From DATIKM01 sp035477595 (GTDB lineage: Bacteria > Armatimonadota > Chthonomonadetes > Chthonomonadales > CAJBBX01), in assembly GCA_035477595.1 (NCBI GenBank), contig DATIKM010000049.1, positions 1 through 9,711 on the forward strand: 9,711 nucleotides of DNA, written 5' to 3'. Both the position numbers and the translations under genes were made by a program. Each line of letters starts with the position of its first letter. Position 1 is the first letter of the stretch. This document shows positions 1-6,850 of the stretch, in pieces. A model generated the notes under the pieces. The model ran no database searches, was not told where the DNA came from, and saw only the letters and a list, made by a program, of their open reading frames with translations.

Positions 1-508
1 CGCTGGTCCCGCCCGGCTTACCTCTGGGTCGTTCGAGGGCCGGCCTGAGCCGTGAGCTCTAGCGGCTAGCGCGGACTGCTGGTGCTCCGGACGGCGACTT
101 CGTGCGACCCACTCGGGTGGGACCCCTGAGTGCGCGCGAGAGTTCCAGGACGCTCCGGTCTCGCCACGACCTTCACTGCACCGCGTGCCCGGTCGCACGG
201 GCGCGTAGTGCGGATCGACGGGGGCGCTCGGTCGCCGCGCGCAACAGAGTCCTTGACGGGCGCCGACCTGCTGAACGAGCGCCCCTCCGCGGTTCCGACC
301 CAGCGCGGCAGGCCTGCGGGGGGGGGGCGGTCACGGCCTCGCCGCCGATCGCGGGCGGAGGCGCAACGCTCAGTGAAGGCGCGTTGTCAGGGGTAGCGCT
401 CTCGGACCATCCTCAGCCTGACCCGTCTCCCCGAGCTCCCAGGCTGCGGCGCCGGCATGGTGGGGGCTGCGCGTGGGCAGGGCCGACTGAATCCGCGCCG
501 CAGACCGA
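1..508. other. Non-coding stretch with no supported gene
   Basis: I see no credible gene here. The open frames on the plus strand are rich in Arg, Ala and Pro, have no recognisable domain, overlap each other in different frames and lack a convincing ribosome binding site, which is typical of chance frames in high-GC DNA. No tRNA, tmRNA, SRP or RNase P signature was recognised. A run of ten G residues lies at 318-327. A 9-bp inverted repeat (CTGCGGCGC at 444-452 and GCGCCGCAG at 495-503) lies just beyond the stop codon of the leftward beta-helix gene. Its 42-nt loop and lack of a T tract make it a poor terminator. The stretch could be the 3' flank of that gene or decayed sequence. Confidence 0.6.
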
Positions 509-1858
509 TCAGAGGTAGCCGCCCGCAGAGCCCAGGTTGTTGCGGGCGACCGTCTGGTGCGCGTCGTCCTGCCGCAGGTTGGCCTCCACGTTGCGGTTGA
601 GGATGTTCGCCTCGATGCGCGTGTCGTCGACCCCCACGAGCTCGACCCCGATGCGGTTGTCCTGGATGTCGTTGCGCAGGATGCGGTGGCCGTGGGGGCG
701 GGGGCCCGGCGGCGCCCCGGCTGTCTCCGGCAGGTTGCGGATGCCGTGGTCCTGGTTGGCGGCGATCCTCACGCCGATGCCGTTGCGGGTGAAGCGGTTG
801 CCGTCGATATCCCAGTCATGGCTCGTGAGGGCGTCCGGGAACGCCTCCTCGAACTGCGACGCGCGCCTCGACCAGAGCAGCACGCCATGCCCGTTCGCCT
901 GAAAGGTGTTGCCGCGGACCGCGCAGCCGTGGCCGTTCTCCACGGCCACTCCGGCCTGCCGGTTGGCGACCATGCGGTTGCCCTCGATCACGCTGTCCCA
1001 CGAGAAGCCGAGCCAGAAGCCGTAGTTGCTGCGGTCTGCGTGGTTGCGCCGGAACACGTTGCCGCGGCAGAACGTGGCCTCGAACGCGATGTTGGGGCTT
1101 AGCGAGGCGTCGTTCTCCTCGAACAGATTGTCGTCGCAGCCGCGCTTCTCGCCGGCAGGGGTCAGCCCGGCCAGAAAGAACCCGTCGCCGCCCATACGAG
1201 CCGTGTTCTGGCGGAACGTGTTGCCGGAGGACCCGTAGACGGCTACGAACCCGGCGGCATCCGCGCCCATGTGGCCGTGGTGCAGGCCTCCCTCGCGCGG
1301 CTCGAACCGGCAGCAATAGTCGGCCCGGTTCCCCTCAAAGAGGCTGTCGCACGTGCCGTACAGGTGTATCCCGAACCCACTGTTGTAGGACACCTCATTG
1401 CGCGCAACGCGGATGCGCCGGCACCCGTAGGTGAGAAGCCCGTTCTGCTGGTGCTGCAGGTCGTTGTCCTCGACGCGGCTGTCCAACACGTCCTGCAGCA
1501 GGATGCCGGCCCCGTAGGCCTGGTCGGCCGGGCGCCAGATGTCGAGGAACACGGTGTTCGGCGGAAGCTCGGCGGTGCCGGACACACGGTTGCGCGAGAG
1601 CACCAGGTACCGGCACGCGCGCGCATGGATGCCGTGCCGGTACCCAGCGAGGCGGACGTTGCGGATGGTCACGTTCGCCCTGCCCGTCAGTGTGATGCCG
1701 GCTCCAGCGCCATCCGGGCTCAGGAGGAGCGCGCCCTGACCGTCGATCACCACGTCGTCTGCCGCGACGGTGATCCCTCGCGGCGCCACGTGGACGCCCG
1801 GGGCGAGCGTAATGCTCTCGGTGACGACAAGACCGTCGCACGGGCTGGCGGTTCGCAT
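509..1858 (-). CDS. Right-handed parallel beta-helix (PbH1/NosD-like) repeat protein
   Basis: The 449-residue protein is built almost entirely of short repeats that fit a right-handed parallel beta-helix. At least a dozen rungs carry an Asn-anchored turn of the type N-x-[hydrophobic], for example NRVSG, NDLQH, NEVSY, NTFQA, NDIQD and NILNR, separated by strand and turn residues such as GIHLYG and GVLLWS. This fold is usual in polysaccharide lyases, epimerases and NosD-type proteins, but I see no catalytic signature, so the substrate is unknown. A His cluster (H193, H194, H196) sits in one longer loop. The ATG at 1858 is chosen because AAGGAG lies 6 nt upstream. A longer in-frame reading up to 2113 would run through the promoter and the neighbouring gene. 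The N-terminus has no signal peptide or membrane segment, and there are nine cysteines, which fits a cytoplasmic protein. It is transcribed divergently from the S41 protease pair. Confidence 0.85.
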   Translation of the reverse strand: MRTASPCDGLVVTESITLAPGVHVAPRGITVAADDVVIDGQGALLLSPDGAGAGITLTGRANVTIRNVRLAGYRHGIHARACRYLVLSRNRVSGTAELPPNTVFLDIWRPADQAYGAGILLQDVLDSRVEDNDLQHQQNGLLTYGCRRIRVARNEVSYNSGFGIHLYGTCDSLFEGNRADYCCRFEPREGGLHHGHMGADAAGFVAVYGSSGNTFRQNTARMGGDGFFLAGLTPAGEKRGCDDNLFEENDASLSPNIAFEATFCRGNVFRRNHADRSNYGFWLGFSWDSVIEGNRMVANRQAGVAVENGHGCAVRGNTFQANGHGVLLWSRRASQFEEAFPDALTSHDWDIDGNRFTRNGIGVRIAANQDHGIRNLPETAGAPPGPRPHGHRILRNDIQDNRIGVELVGVDDTRIEANILNRNVEANLRQDDAHQTVARNNLGSAGGYL

Positions 1859-1864
1859 CGTATA

Positions 1865-1870
1865 CTCCTT
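1865..1870 (-). promoter_or_regulatory. Ribosome binding site of the beta-helix gene
   Basis: On the minus strand this reads AAGGAG, six nucleotides before the ATG at 1858. It fixes that start and argues against the longer reading frame that continues to 2113. Confidence 0.8.
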
Positions 1871-1912
1871 ATGAGGGATGCTCGTGCGCTGCTGCCGTTC
1901 GGCCCGGGGCGA

Positions 1913-1942
1913 ACTATAGCACCGGTGGAGGGAGCCGGGCAA
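1913..1942 (-). promoter_or_regulatory. Sigma70-type promoter for the beta-helix gene
   Basis: On the minus strand, TTGCCC (1937-1942) and TATAGT (1913-1918) are separated by 18 bp. The -10 box matches the consensus at five of six positions and the -35 at four of six. Transcription would begin near 1906, giving a leader of about 48 nt that contains the AAGGAG site. The -35 box is 44 bp from the -35 box of the divergent protease promoter, so a regulator bound between them could affect both. Confidence 0.65.
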
Positions 1943-1986
1943 CGACGCTTCCGTTCGCACAGACAGCCGTCTACTAATAAGATTCG

Positions 1987-2016
1987 TTGGCGCTCGATTC
2001 CAGCCGATGGTATAAT
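1987..2016 (+). promoter_or_regulatory. Sigma70-type promoter for the S41 protease pair
   Basis: TTGGCG (1987-1992) and a perfect TATAAT (2011-2016) are separated by 18 bp. Transcription would begin near A2023, giving a leader of about 66 nt before the GTG at 2089. Because the promoter lies inside the longest open frame, which opens at TTG 1987, that upstream start cannot be the real one. The short gap to the second protease gene suggests that both are driven from here. Confidence 0.75.
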
Positions 2017-2035
2017 CGACTGACACGGTTGGCAT

Positions 2036-2067
2036 CGCGCACGCCCGGCTGCATTGGTGCGTGCGCG
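2036..2067 (+). promoter_or_regulatory. GC-rich hairpin in the 5' leader of the protease operon
   Basis: A perfect 9-bp stem, CGCGCACGC (2036-2044) with GCGTGCGCG (2059-2067), encloses a 14-nt loop. It lies between the predicted transcription start and the GGAGG site, ending 10 nt before that site. It could stabilise the mRNA or modulate ribosome access. It has no T tract and so is not a terminator. High local GC makes a chance stem possible, so the functional reading is inference. Confidence 0.4.
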
Positions 2068-2088
2068 CTCTCTCTATGGAGGTCCGTA

Positions 2089-3444
2089 GTGGCTCAACCG
2101 CTTCGGCGGGCACTGGTTGTGGCGGCGTCCTTCATGGTTGTCGCTGCCGCGTTCGGGGCTGGCCGGCACTTGCGCCAGGCGACGAGCCAGGAGCCCGCTC
2201 AGTTGCCGGAGGTGTCGCTCGAGGCCCGGGTGGCGGGCAGCTCGGTGGGTTCCGCGCCCCCCTCGCGGGAAGTTGGGGACGCCGCCGAGACGTTCCTGCA
2301 GGTACAGCGGTACGTGCTCACCGAGTATGTCGATCGGGTCACGGACACTTCCAGGCTCGGGCGCGGGGCGGTGCGCGCCATGGCGCTCAGCCTCGACGAC
2401 CCGATGACCCGGTTCAAGGATCCCGAGCAGCGCAAGGAGCTGGAGCGCCAGATGGCCGGGCGCTTCACCGGTATTGCGGCGACGTTGCGCGTCGTGAAGC
2501 AGAAGCGCGACGGGGTTGATCAGCGGCGCCTCGCGGTGGTGGCGGCCGCTCCGGGCGGCCCGGCCGCCCGCGCAGGCCTCCGGCCGGGCGACGTGGTCGA
2601 GGAGATCGGCGGAAGGTGGGTCATCGCGTACGATCCGCGGCTCGACCTGAACCGCCTCGAGCTCCGCACGATGGACAACACCACCTATCTGAGGGCGCTC
2701 AGGGAAGCGCAGAGGAAGCTGACCGACGGCGTGACGCTGGCGCGGGCGGTCACCATGCTGACTACAGGCTCCGGCAAGGAGCTGTCGCTCACCGTGCGGC
2801 GTCCGGGGGTGGCCGCGCCCATCAAGGTGAGCCTGACGACCGCCGAGACCCAGGTGAATCCCATTGAGGCGCGGGCCGTGGGCGCCGTGACCTATGTGCG
2901 CGTTGCATCCTTCGGCGGCCGCGTCGGGCAGGATTTCGCCAGCGCGCTACAGGCGCGGCCTCGCACTCCCGTGGTGCTCGACCTCCGCGACAATGCGGGC
3001 GGCCCATACACCGACCGCCGCGCGGGAGCCATGGCGTCGGCGATGGCCGTTGTTCAGGCGCTCGGAGGGACGGGGCAAGTGGGAGCCGTCGTCCGGCGTG
3101 GCGGGCGCCGTGAGCCTCTCGAGGTGCAGGGGCCGGCGAGGGCGAGGCGCCGCGTGGCTGTCCTCGTGAATGGCGGCACGTCCAACCTGGCGGAGCTCGT
3201 GGCCCAGACGTTGCGCGAGGAGGTCGGAGCGAAGCTGGTGGGCACGCGGACCTTCGGCGATGCGGTGGCGCAGAAGCTGGTGCCGCTGCAGGGCGGCAGC
3301 GCCCTCATCGTGAACGCCGGCAAGCTGGTGACGGCGGGCGGCACTGACTTCGCCGGTAGGGGGCTGCAGCCGGATGCGACGGTTGCCGCCGGGCCCGACG
3401 ATCCTGCCCTCCAGCGCGCGGTCGCCTTGCTGGCGCGGTCGTAG
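2089..3444 (+). CDS. PDZ/S41 tail-specific protease homologue, probably catalytically dead
   Basis: This 451-residue CtpA/Prc-like protein has an N-terminal membrane segment or uncleaved signal (about residues 8-25, after RR at 6-7). A linker containing LDDPMTRF matches the family's LDPHSSYL region. A PDZ domain follows (about 125-260, with PGD around 168), then an S41 core with VLDLRDNAGG. The active site is missing: in a gap-free alignment with the downstream paralogue, catalytic Ser becomes N366 and catalytic Lys becomes D391, exactly 25 residues apart as in active members, while Q395 is kept. The PDZ loop between D168 and S233 is about 23 residues longer than in the paralogue, and the C-terminus is about 34 residues shorter. 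GTG 2089 is chosen because GGAGG lies 6 nt upstream (2078-2082). The active paralogue starts 19 nt after the stop. It probably acts as a scaffold or regulator of that protease. Rare unconventional catalysis cannot be excluded. Confidence 0.9.
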   Translation: MAQPLRRALVVAASFMVVAAAFGAGRHLRQATSQEPAQLPEVSLEARVAGSSVGSAPPSREVGDAAETFLQVQRYVLTEYVDRVTDTSRLGRGAVRAMALSLDDPMTRFKDPEQRKELERQMAGRFTGIAATLRVVKQKRDGVDQRRLAVVAAAPGGPAARAGLRPGDVVEEIGGRWVIAYDPRLDLNRLELRTMDNTTYLRALREAQRKLTDGVTLARAVTMLTTGSGKELSLTVRRPGVAAPIKVSLTTAETQVNPIEARAVGAVTYVRVASFGGRVGQDFASALQARPRTPVVLDLRDNAGGPYTDRRAGAMASAMAVVQALGGTGQVGAVVRRGGRREPLEVQGPARARRRVAVLVNGGTSNLAELVAQTLREEVGAKLVGTRTFGDAVAQKLVPLQGGSALIVNAGKLVTAGGTDFAGRGLQPDATVAAGPDDPALQRAVALLARS

Positions 3445-3463
3445 GGGGAAAGAGCTACACGCA

Positions 3464-4822
3464 ATGCGGAGTAAGTCCAACCTCTTTGCGGCGTTCATCG
3501 CCCTGGTCTTTCTGCCCGCCATGGTAGGGTTCATCGCGCCGACGGACAGAAGCTCGGGCGCCGGCCTGCTCGCCTCGACGACCAACCTCCTGCGCGGGTC
3601 GCTCGGGATGCAGGAGGCTCAGGCCAATGAGTCCGACACGCCCTTCGCAGCGTACCAGCAGGGGCTCAGCGTGCTGCGACGCGAGTACGCGGGCGCCCAG
3701 ATAGACGACAAGAAGGCCGCCGAACTCACGTACGCGGCGATCCGCGGGATGCTATTCACGCTGAACGACCCGTTCACCAGCTTCCTGGACCGCTCCGAGT
3801 GGCGCCAGATGCGGCAGTCCACGCAGGGCGAGTTTGAGGGGATCGGCGCGGTGCTGGAGCCCTTCGGGCGCGACGTGCGGGTAGTGAGGCCCATCCCGGG
3901 CAGCCCCGCACACCAGGCGGGCCTGAGGAGCGGGGACATCATCCTCAGTGTGGGCGCCCACAACGCGGAGACCGGGCGGCTCACGGGCAAGACGGCCACC
4001 ATGGGCAAGGACATTAATGAGGTGGTCGCCCTGATTAAGGGACCGAAGGGGACGCGCGTCTCTCTCACGGTCCTGCGGAAGGGGTCCACCACGCCTATCA
4101 CGTTCACGCTCACACGTCGCCGGATCGAGCCTCCCGTAGTCCAGTCCTGGATGCGCGACGACGAGGCCAAGATCGGGCACATCGTGGTGAACGAGTTCAA
4201 CGAGAAGTGCGCCCCGCAGTTCGACCGCGCGCTCCAGGATCTGCGCCGGCGCGGGATGCGGGCGCTGGTGTTCGATCTGCGCTTCAACCCTGGGGGGCTC
4301 CTCGAGGAAGCCGTGGAGATGGGGTCTCGGTTCGTCGAGCGCGGCAAGACCGTGGTGATCCTGCAGGAGACGGCGCAGGTCCGGCGCGAGTTCCGGGCCA
4401 ACGGGCGCCGGCTCGTGGCGGACATTCCGATCGTCGTGCTGATTAACCGTTCGAGCGCCAGCGCCTCCGAGATCGTGGCGGGTGCGATCAAGGACCACTC
4501 ATTGGGCACGCTCGTCGGCGAGGCGACATTCGGCAAGGGGCTGGTGCAGACGCTCTTCCCACTGACCAACGACACGGCGCTCCGCCTGAGCACCGCCAGG
4601 TACTTCACTCCGAGTGGCCGCGACATCAGCAACCGCTACGACGACGAGCACCGGCCGATCTTCGGCACGGGCGGTGTGAAGCCGGACGTGCAGGTCGCGC
4701 AGTCGGAGAAGTGGGAGGAGACGCAGAACTTCGAGGACGCGGAGCACGATCTGCAGCTTCGCCGCGCCATGGAGCTGCTGCGCACCAAGCTGGCGGAGAA
4801 CGAGCGCCGCGCCGCGCGCTGA
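3464..4822 (+). CDS. S41 family C-terminal processing peptidase (CtpA/CtpB-like)
   Basis: This 452-residue envelope protease cleaves the C-terminal tails of protein substrates. It has an N-terminal membrane segment (about 7-25), a CtpA-type N-terminal region with LNDPFTSFLD, a PDZ domain (about 126-226) and an S41 catalytic core (about 230-425). The motif SSASASE gives catalytic S333, TFGKG gives K358 and Q362 completes the set. The Ser-Lys spacing of 25 and Lys-Gln spacing of 4 match CtpB, so the protein should be active. DLRFNPGG is the conserved S41 strand-turn. The PDZ loop around residues 163-182 is somewhat longer than is typical. The start is ATG 3464, after which the signal-like sequence begins directly. 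Its ribosome binding site is weak (a G- and A-rich stretch at 3444-3454), so translation may be coupled to the upstream pseudoprotease, which ends 19 nt before. A hairpin follows the gene. Confidence 0.93.
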   Translation: MRSKSNLFAAFIALVFLPAMVGFIAPTDRSSGAGLLASTTNLLRGSLGMQEAQANESDTPFAAYQQGLSVLRREYAGAQIDDKKAAELTYAAIRGMLFTLNDPFTSFLDRSEWRQMRQSTQGEFEGIGAVLEPFGRDVRVVRPIPGSPAHQAGLRSGDIILSVGAHNAETGRLTGKTATMGKDINEVVALIKGPKGTRVSLTVLRKGSTTPITFTLTRRRIEPPVVQSWMRDDEAKIGHIVVNEFNEKCAPQFDRALQDLRRRGMRALVFDLRFNPGGLLEEAVEMGSRFVERGKTVVILQETAQVRREFRANGRRLVADIPIVVLINRSSASASEIVAGAIKDHSLGTLVGEATFGKGLVQTLFPLTNDTALRLSTARYFTPSGRDISNRYDDEHRPIFGTGGVKPDVQVAQSEKWEETQNFEDAEHDLQLRRAMELLRTKLAENERRAAR

Positions 4823-4857
4823 CCCGTCGCGCGAACCGTCTCACCGCAAGCCATTGT

Positions 4858-4886
4858 GAGGGCGGTCCCAACGGACCGCCCTCTTC
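4858..4886 (+). terminator. Putative terminator hairpin after the S41 pair
   Basis: A perfect 11-bp inverted repeat (4858-4868 with 4873-4883) closes a 4-nt CAAC loop, 35 nt after the protease stop codon. The following bases (TTCGCTGTCT) are only weakly T-rich, so termination efficiency is uncertain. It separates the protease unit from the sugar-metabolism genes. No clear promoter was found between it and the next gene at 4985, so read-through may feed the downstream operon. Confidence 0.65.
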
Positions 4887-4984
4887 GCTGTCTGGGGCCG
4901 CAGGAAGGCGCCGCCGGATCGCAGAACACACCCCTCACGGCGGTGCGGTCACAGGGCGCCGCGAACCTCCCCAGGAGCGATCTC

Positions 4985-6016
4985 GTGTCTGCAACGGTGA
5001 AGATCGGTTTCGTCGGTAGCGGCGGCATGGCGAAGGCACACATCGACGCGATGAAGGGCATGACGGACGTCGCGTTCGCGGCGCTGTGCGACCCCGACCC
5101 TGCCAAGAGCGCGGCACGCGTCGCGCAGATAGCCTCCGTTCGGCCGGACGCGCCGGCCCCGGCGGTCTACAGCGAGCCGGTTTCGATGCTGAAAGGCTCC
5201 GACATCGACGCCGTCTACATCCTGCTGCCGCCGTTCGCTCATGGCCCGGCAGAATGGGCGTGCATCGCTCACCGCAAGCCGTTCTTCGTCGAGAAGCCCA
5301 TCAGCAAGGACCTCGGCTTCTCGCGCGAGGTGGCCGCGGAGGCGGACAAGGCCGGCATGGTCACCTGCGCCGGCTACATGAACCGGTATCGGCAGGGCGT
5401 GCAGAAGGCGCGCGAGGCGCTGCAGAGCGATCCTGCGGTGCTTGTGCACGGGGGCTGGATCGGCGGCTCGCCCAACCCTAAGCCCGGGGACACGAGCATC
5501 GGGTCGTGGTGGGTTCAGATGGACAAGAGCGGCGGACAGATTGTGGAGCAGTGCACCCACACTTTCGACGTGCTGCGCTACCTCTGCGGCGAGGCCACCG
5601 AGGTGCACGCCTACGCGGCGCGCGGGTTCAACAAGGGGCTCTTCACGTACACCATCGACGACGCAAGCGTGGTGAACCTTCAGCTTCGTTCCGGCGGGGT
5701 CGCCTGCCTGATGTCAGCCTGCGCGGCCAATGGCGGTGGAGGCGGGGTGTGGCTCAACGTCTACTCGCACGGCTCTACCTTCGTGTTCTCCGGGTGGGAG
5801 CACTCGGTGAAGATGAGCGGGAAGGTGGGCGACGCGCAGATCGCCGGTGAGGGCGACATCTTCGCCGTCGAGGACCGCGTGTTCGTCGATGCGGTGAAGT
5901 CTGGCGACGGCTCCGCGATCCGCTCGACCTACGCCGACGCCGTGCGCACGCTCGAGCTGACGCTCGCCGCGAACGAGTCGATCGCGAACGGCAAGCCGGT
6001 CACGATCAGCCCGTAG
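4985..6016 (+). CDS. Gfo/Idh/MocA family NAD(P)-dependent oxidoreductase
   Basis: This 343-residue protein has the two-domain Gfo/Idh/MocA plan. The N-terminal Rossmann domain shows the nucleotide-binding GFVGSGGMAKAH (8-19), and the strand end CDPDP accepts the adenine ribose. The EKP motif (103-105) supplies the conserved Lys104 of the active site. The C-terminal alpha/beta domain has GGQIVEQCTHTFD, in which H192 fills the position of the usual catalytic His and D195 is kept. Family members oxidise or reduce sugars, inositols and sugar derivatives in the cytoplasm. The substrate cannot be named from sequence. GTG 4985 is selected because AGGAG (4973-4977) lies 7 nt upstream and the protein then begins just before the Rossmann fold. 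Upstream in-frame codons run through the terminator hairpin and are not coding. An SDR gene follows after 18 nt, which suggests co-transcription. Confidence 0.92.
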   Translation: MSATVKIGFVGSGGMAKAHIDAMKGMTDVAFAALCDPDPAKSAARVAQIASVRPDAPAPAVYSEPVSMLKGSDIDAVYILLPPFAHGPAEWACIAHRKPFFVEKPISKDLGFSREVAAEADKAGMVTCAGYMNRYRQGVQKAREALQSDPAVLVHGGWIGGSPNPKPGDTSIGSWWVQMDKSGGQIVEQCTHTFDVLRYLCGEATEVHAYAARGFNKGLFTYTIDDASVVNLQLRSGGVACLMSACAANGGGGGVWLNVYSHGSTFVFSGWEHSVKMSGKVGDAQIAGEGDIFAVEDRVFVDAVKSGDGSAIRSTYADAVRTLELTLAANESIANGKPVTISP

Positions 6017-6034
6017 GGCAGGAGGCAGAGGACG

Positions 6035-6823
6035 ATGGACCTGGGCATATCGGGCCGCGTGGCGATGGTCGCGGCGGCGAGCAAGGGCTTGGGGCGGGCC
6101 AGCGCGCTCGCGCTCGCCGAGGCAGGCTGCCGCGTCTCCATCTGCGCTCGGGGGAAGGTGGGTCTCGACGCGGCCCGCGCGGAGCTTGAGGCAGCGGGTG
6201 CGGAGGCGATCGCCGTCGTCTGCGACGTTGCGCGCGCGGCGGACTGCGAGGCCTGGACCGCGGAGACCGAGCGCCGGCTCGGACCTGCCGACATCCTGGT
6301 GACGAACACCGGCGGTCCCCCCGCGGCCCGGTTCCTCGAGCTGACCGACGAGCAGTGGGAGGCGGGCGTGCAGTCCACGCTGATGAACGTGGTCCGCCTC
6401 TCGCGGCTCGTGGCGCCGGGAATGCAGCGCCGCGGGTGGGGTCGGATCGTGCACATCACGTCGCTCGTGGCGCGCCAGCCGATCGACGATCTCACCGTCT
6501 CGGGGACCCTTCGCAGCGGCATCTCGGCGCTCACGCGGCTGATGGCCAACCAGTTCGGGCCCGACGGTGTGCTCGTGAATGCGGTGCTGCCAGGCAACAC
6601 GCTCACCGATCGGGCGCTCCACCTCGCCAGGGTCCGCGCAGCAACCGAGGGCGTGCCGCCCGAGCAGGTGCTCGAGCAGACGGCCCGGCGCGCGCCGCTT
6701 GGGCGGATGGCTCAGCCCCGCGAGATCGGCGACGTGGTGGCGTTCCTCGCCTCGGAGCGCGGCTCGTACATCACCGGCGTTTCGCTGCTGGTGGACGGCG
6801 GCGTGTGCCGCGCGCCGTACTAG
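6035..6823 (+). CDS. Atypical short-chain dehydrogenase/reductase (SxxxR variant)
   Basis: This 262-residue protein has the classical SDR length and order. It has a cofactor loop AAASKGLG (13-20), a CDV acidic turn, NTGG (91-94) in place of NNAG, the catalytic-region serine S143 (ITS), the PG strand end (LPG) and the C-terminal SLLVDGG. The catalytic pair is altered: where YxxxK should stand, 13 residues after S143, the sequence has S156-x-x-x-R160 (SGTLR). I recall such SxxxR proteins with the NTGGPP signature as a recurrent subgroup annotated simply as SDR oxidoreductases. Whether they use another acid-base mechanism is unclear to me. A strong AGGAGG (6020-6025) lies 9 nt before the ATG. 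The gene sits between the Gfo/Idh/MocA gene and a wrecked sugar isomerase gene, so a carbohydrate or polyol substrate is likely. Confidence 0.9.
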   Translation: MDLGISGRVAMVAAASKGLGRASALALAEAGCRVSICARGKVGLDAARAELEAAGAEAIAVVCDVARAADCEAWTAETERRLGPADILVTNTGGPPAARFLELTDEQWEAGVQSTLMNVVRLSRLVAPGMQRRGWGRIVHITSLVARQPIDDLTVSGTLRSGISALTRLMANQFGPDGVLVNAVLPGNTLTDRALHLARVRAATEGVPPEQVLEQTARRAPLGRMAQPREIGDVVAFLASERGSYITGVSLLVDGGVCRAPY

Positions 6824-6850
6824 GTGTGCCGCTCAGGAGGGCGCAGCCTG

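Noticed and set aside
444..503. 9-bp inverted repeat downstream of the beta-helix gene as a terminator
   Set aside because: The loop is 42 nt and no T tract follows in the direction of transcription.
102..518. Plus-strand open frames of 138 and 88 residues
   Set aside because: Low-complexity Arg/Ala/Pro composition, no domain, overlapping frames and no good ribosome binding site; expected by chance in high-GC DNA.
557..1102. Long frames antisense to the beta-helix and other genes
   Set aside because: They are shadows of strongly supported coding frames with clear domains on the other strand.
1987..2088. Longer N-terminus for the first S41 protein starting at TTG 1987
   Set aside because: This codon is part of the -35 box and the segment covers the promoter and leader; GTG 2089 has GGAGG six nucleotides upstream and opens directly into the membrane segment.
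1859..2113. N-terminal extension of the beta-helix protein
   Set aside because: It would cross its own promoter and the start of the divergent gene, while AAGGAG sits at the right distance before ATG 1858.
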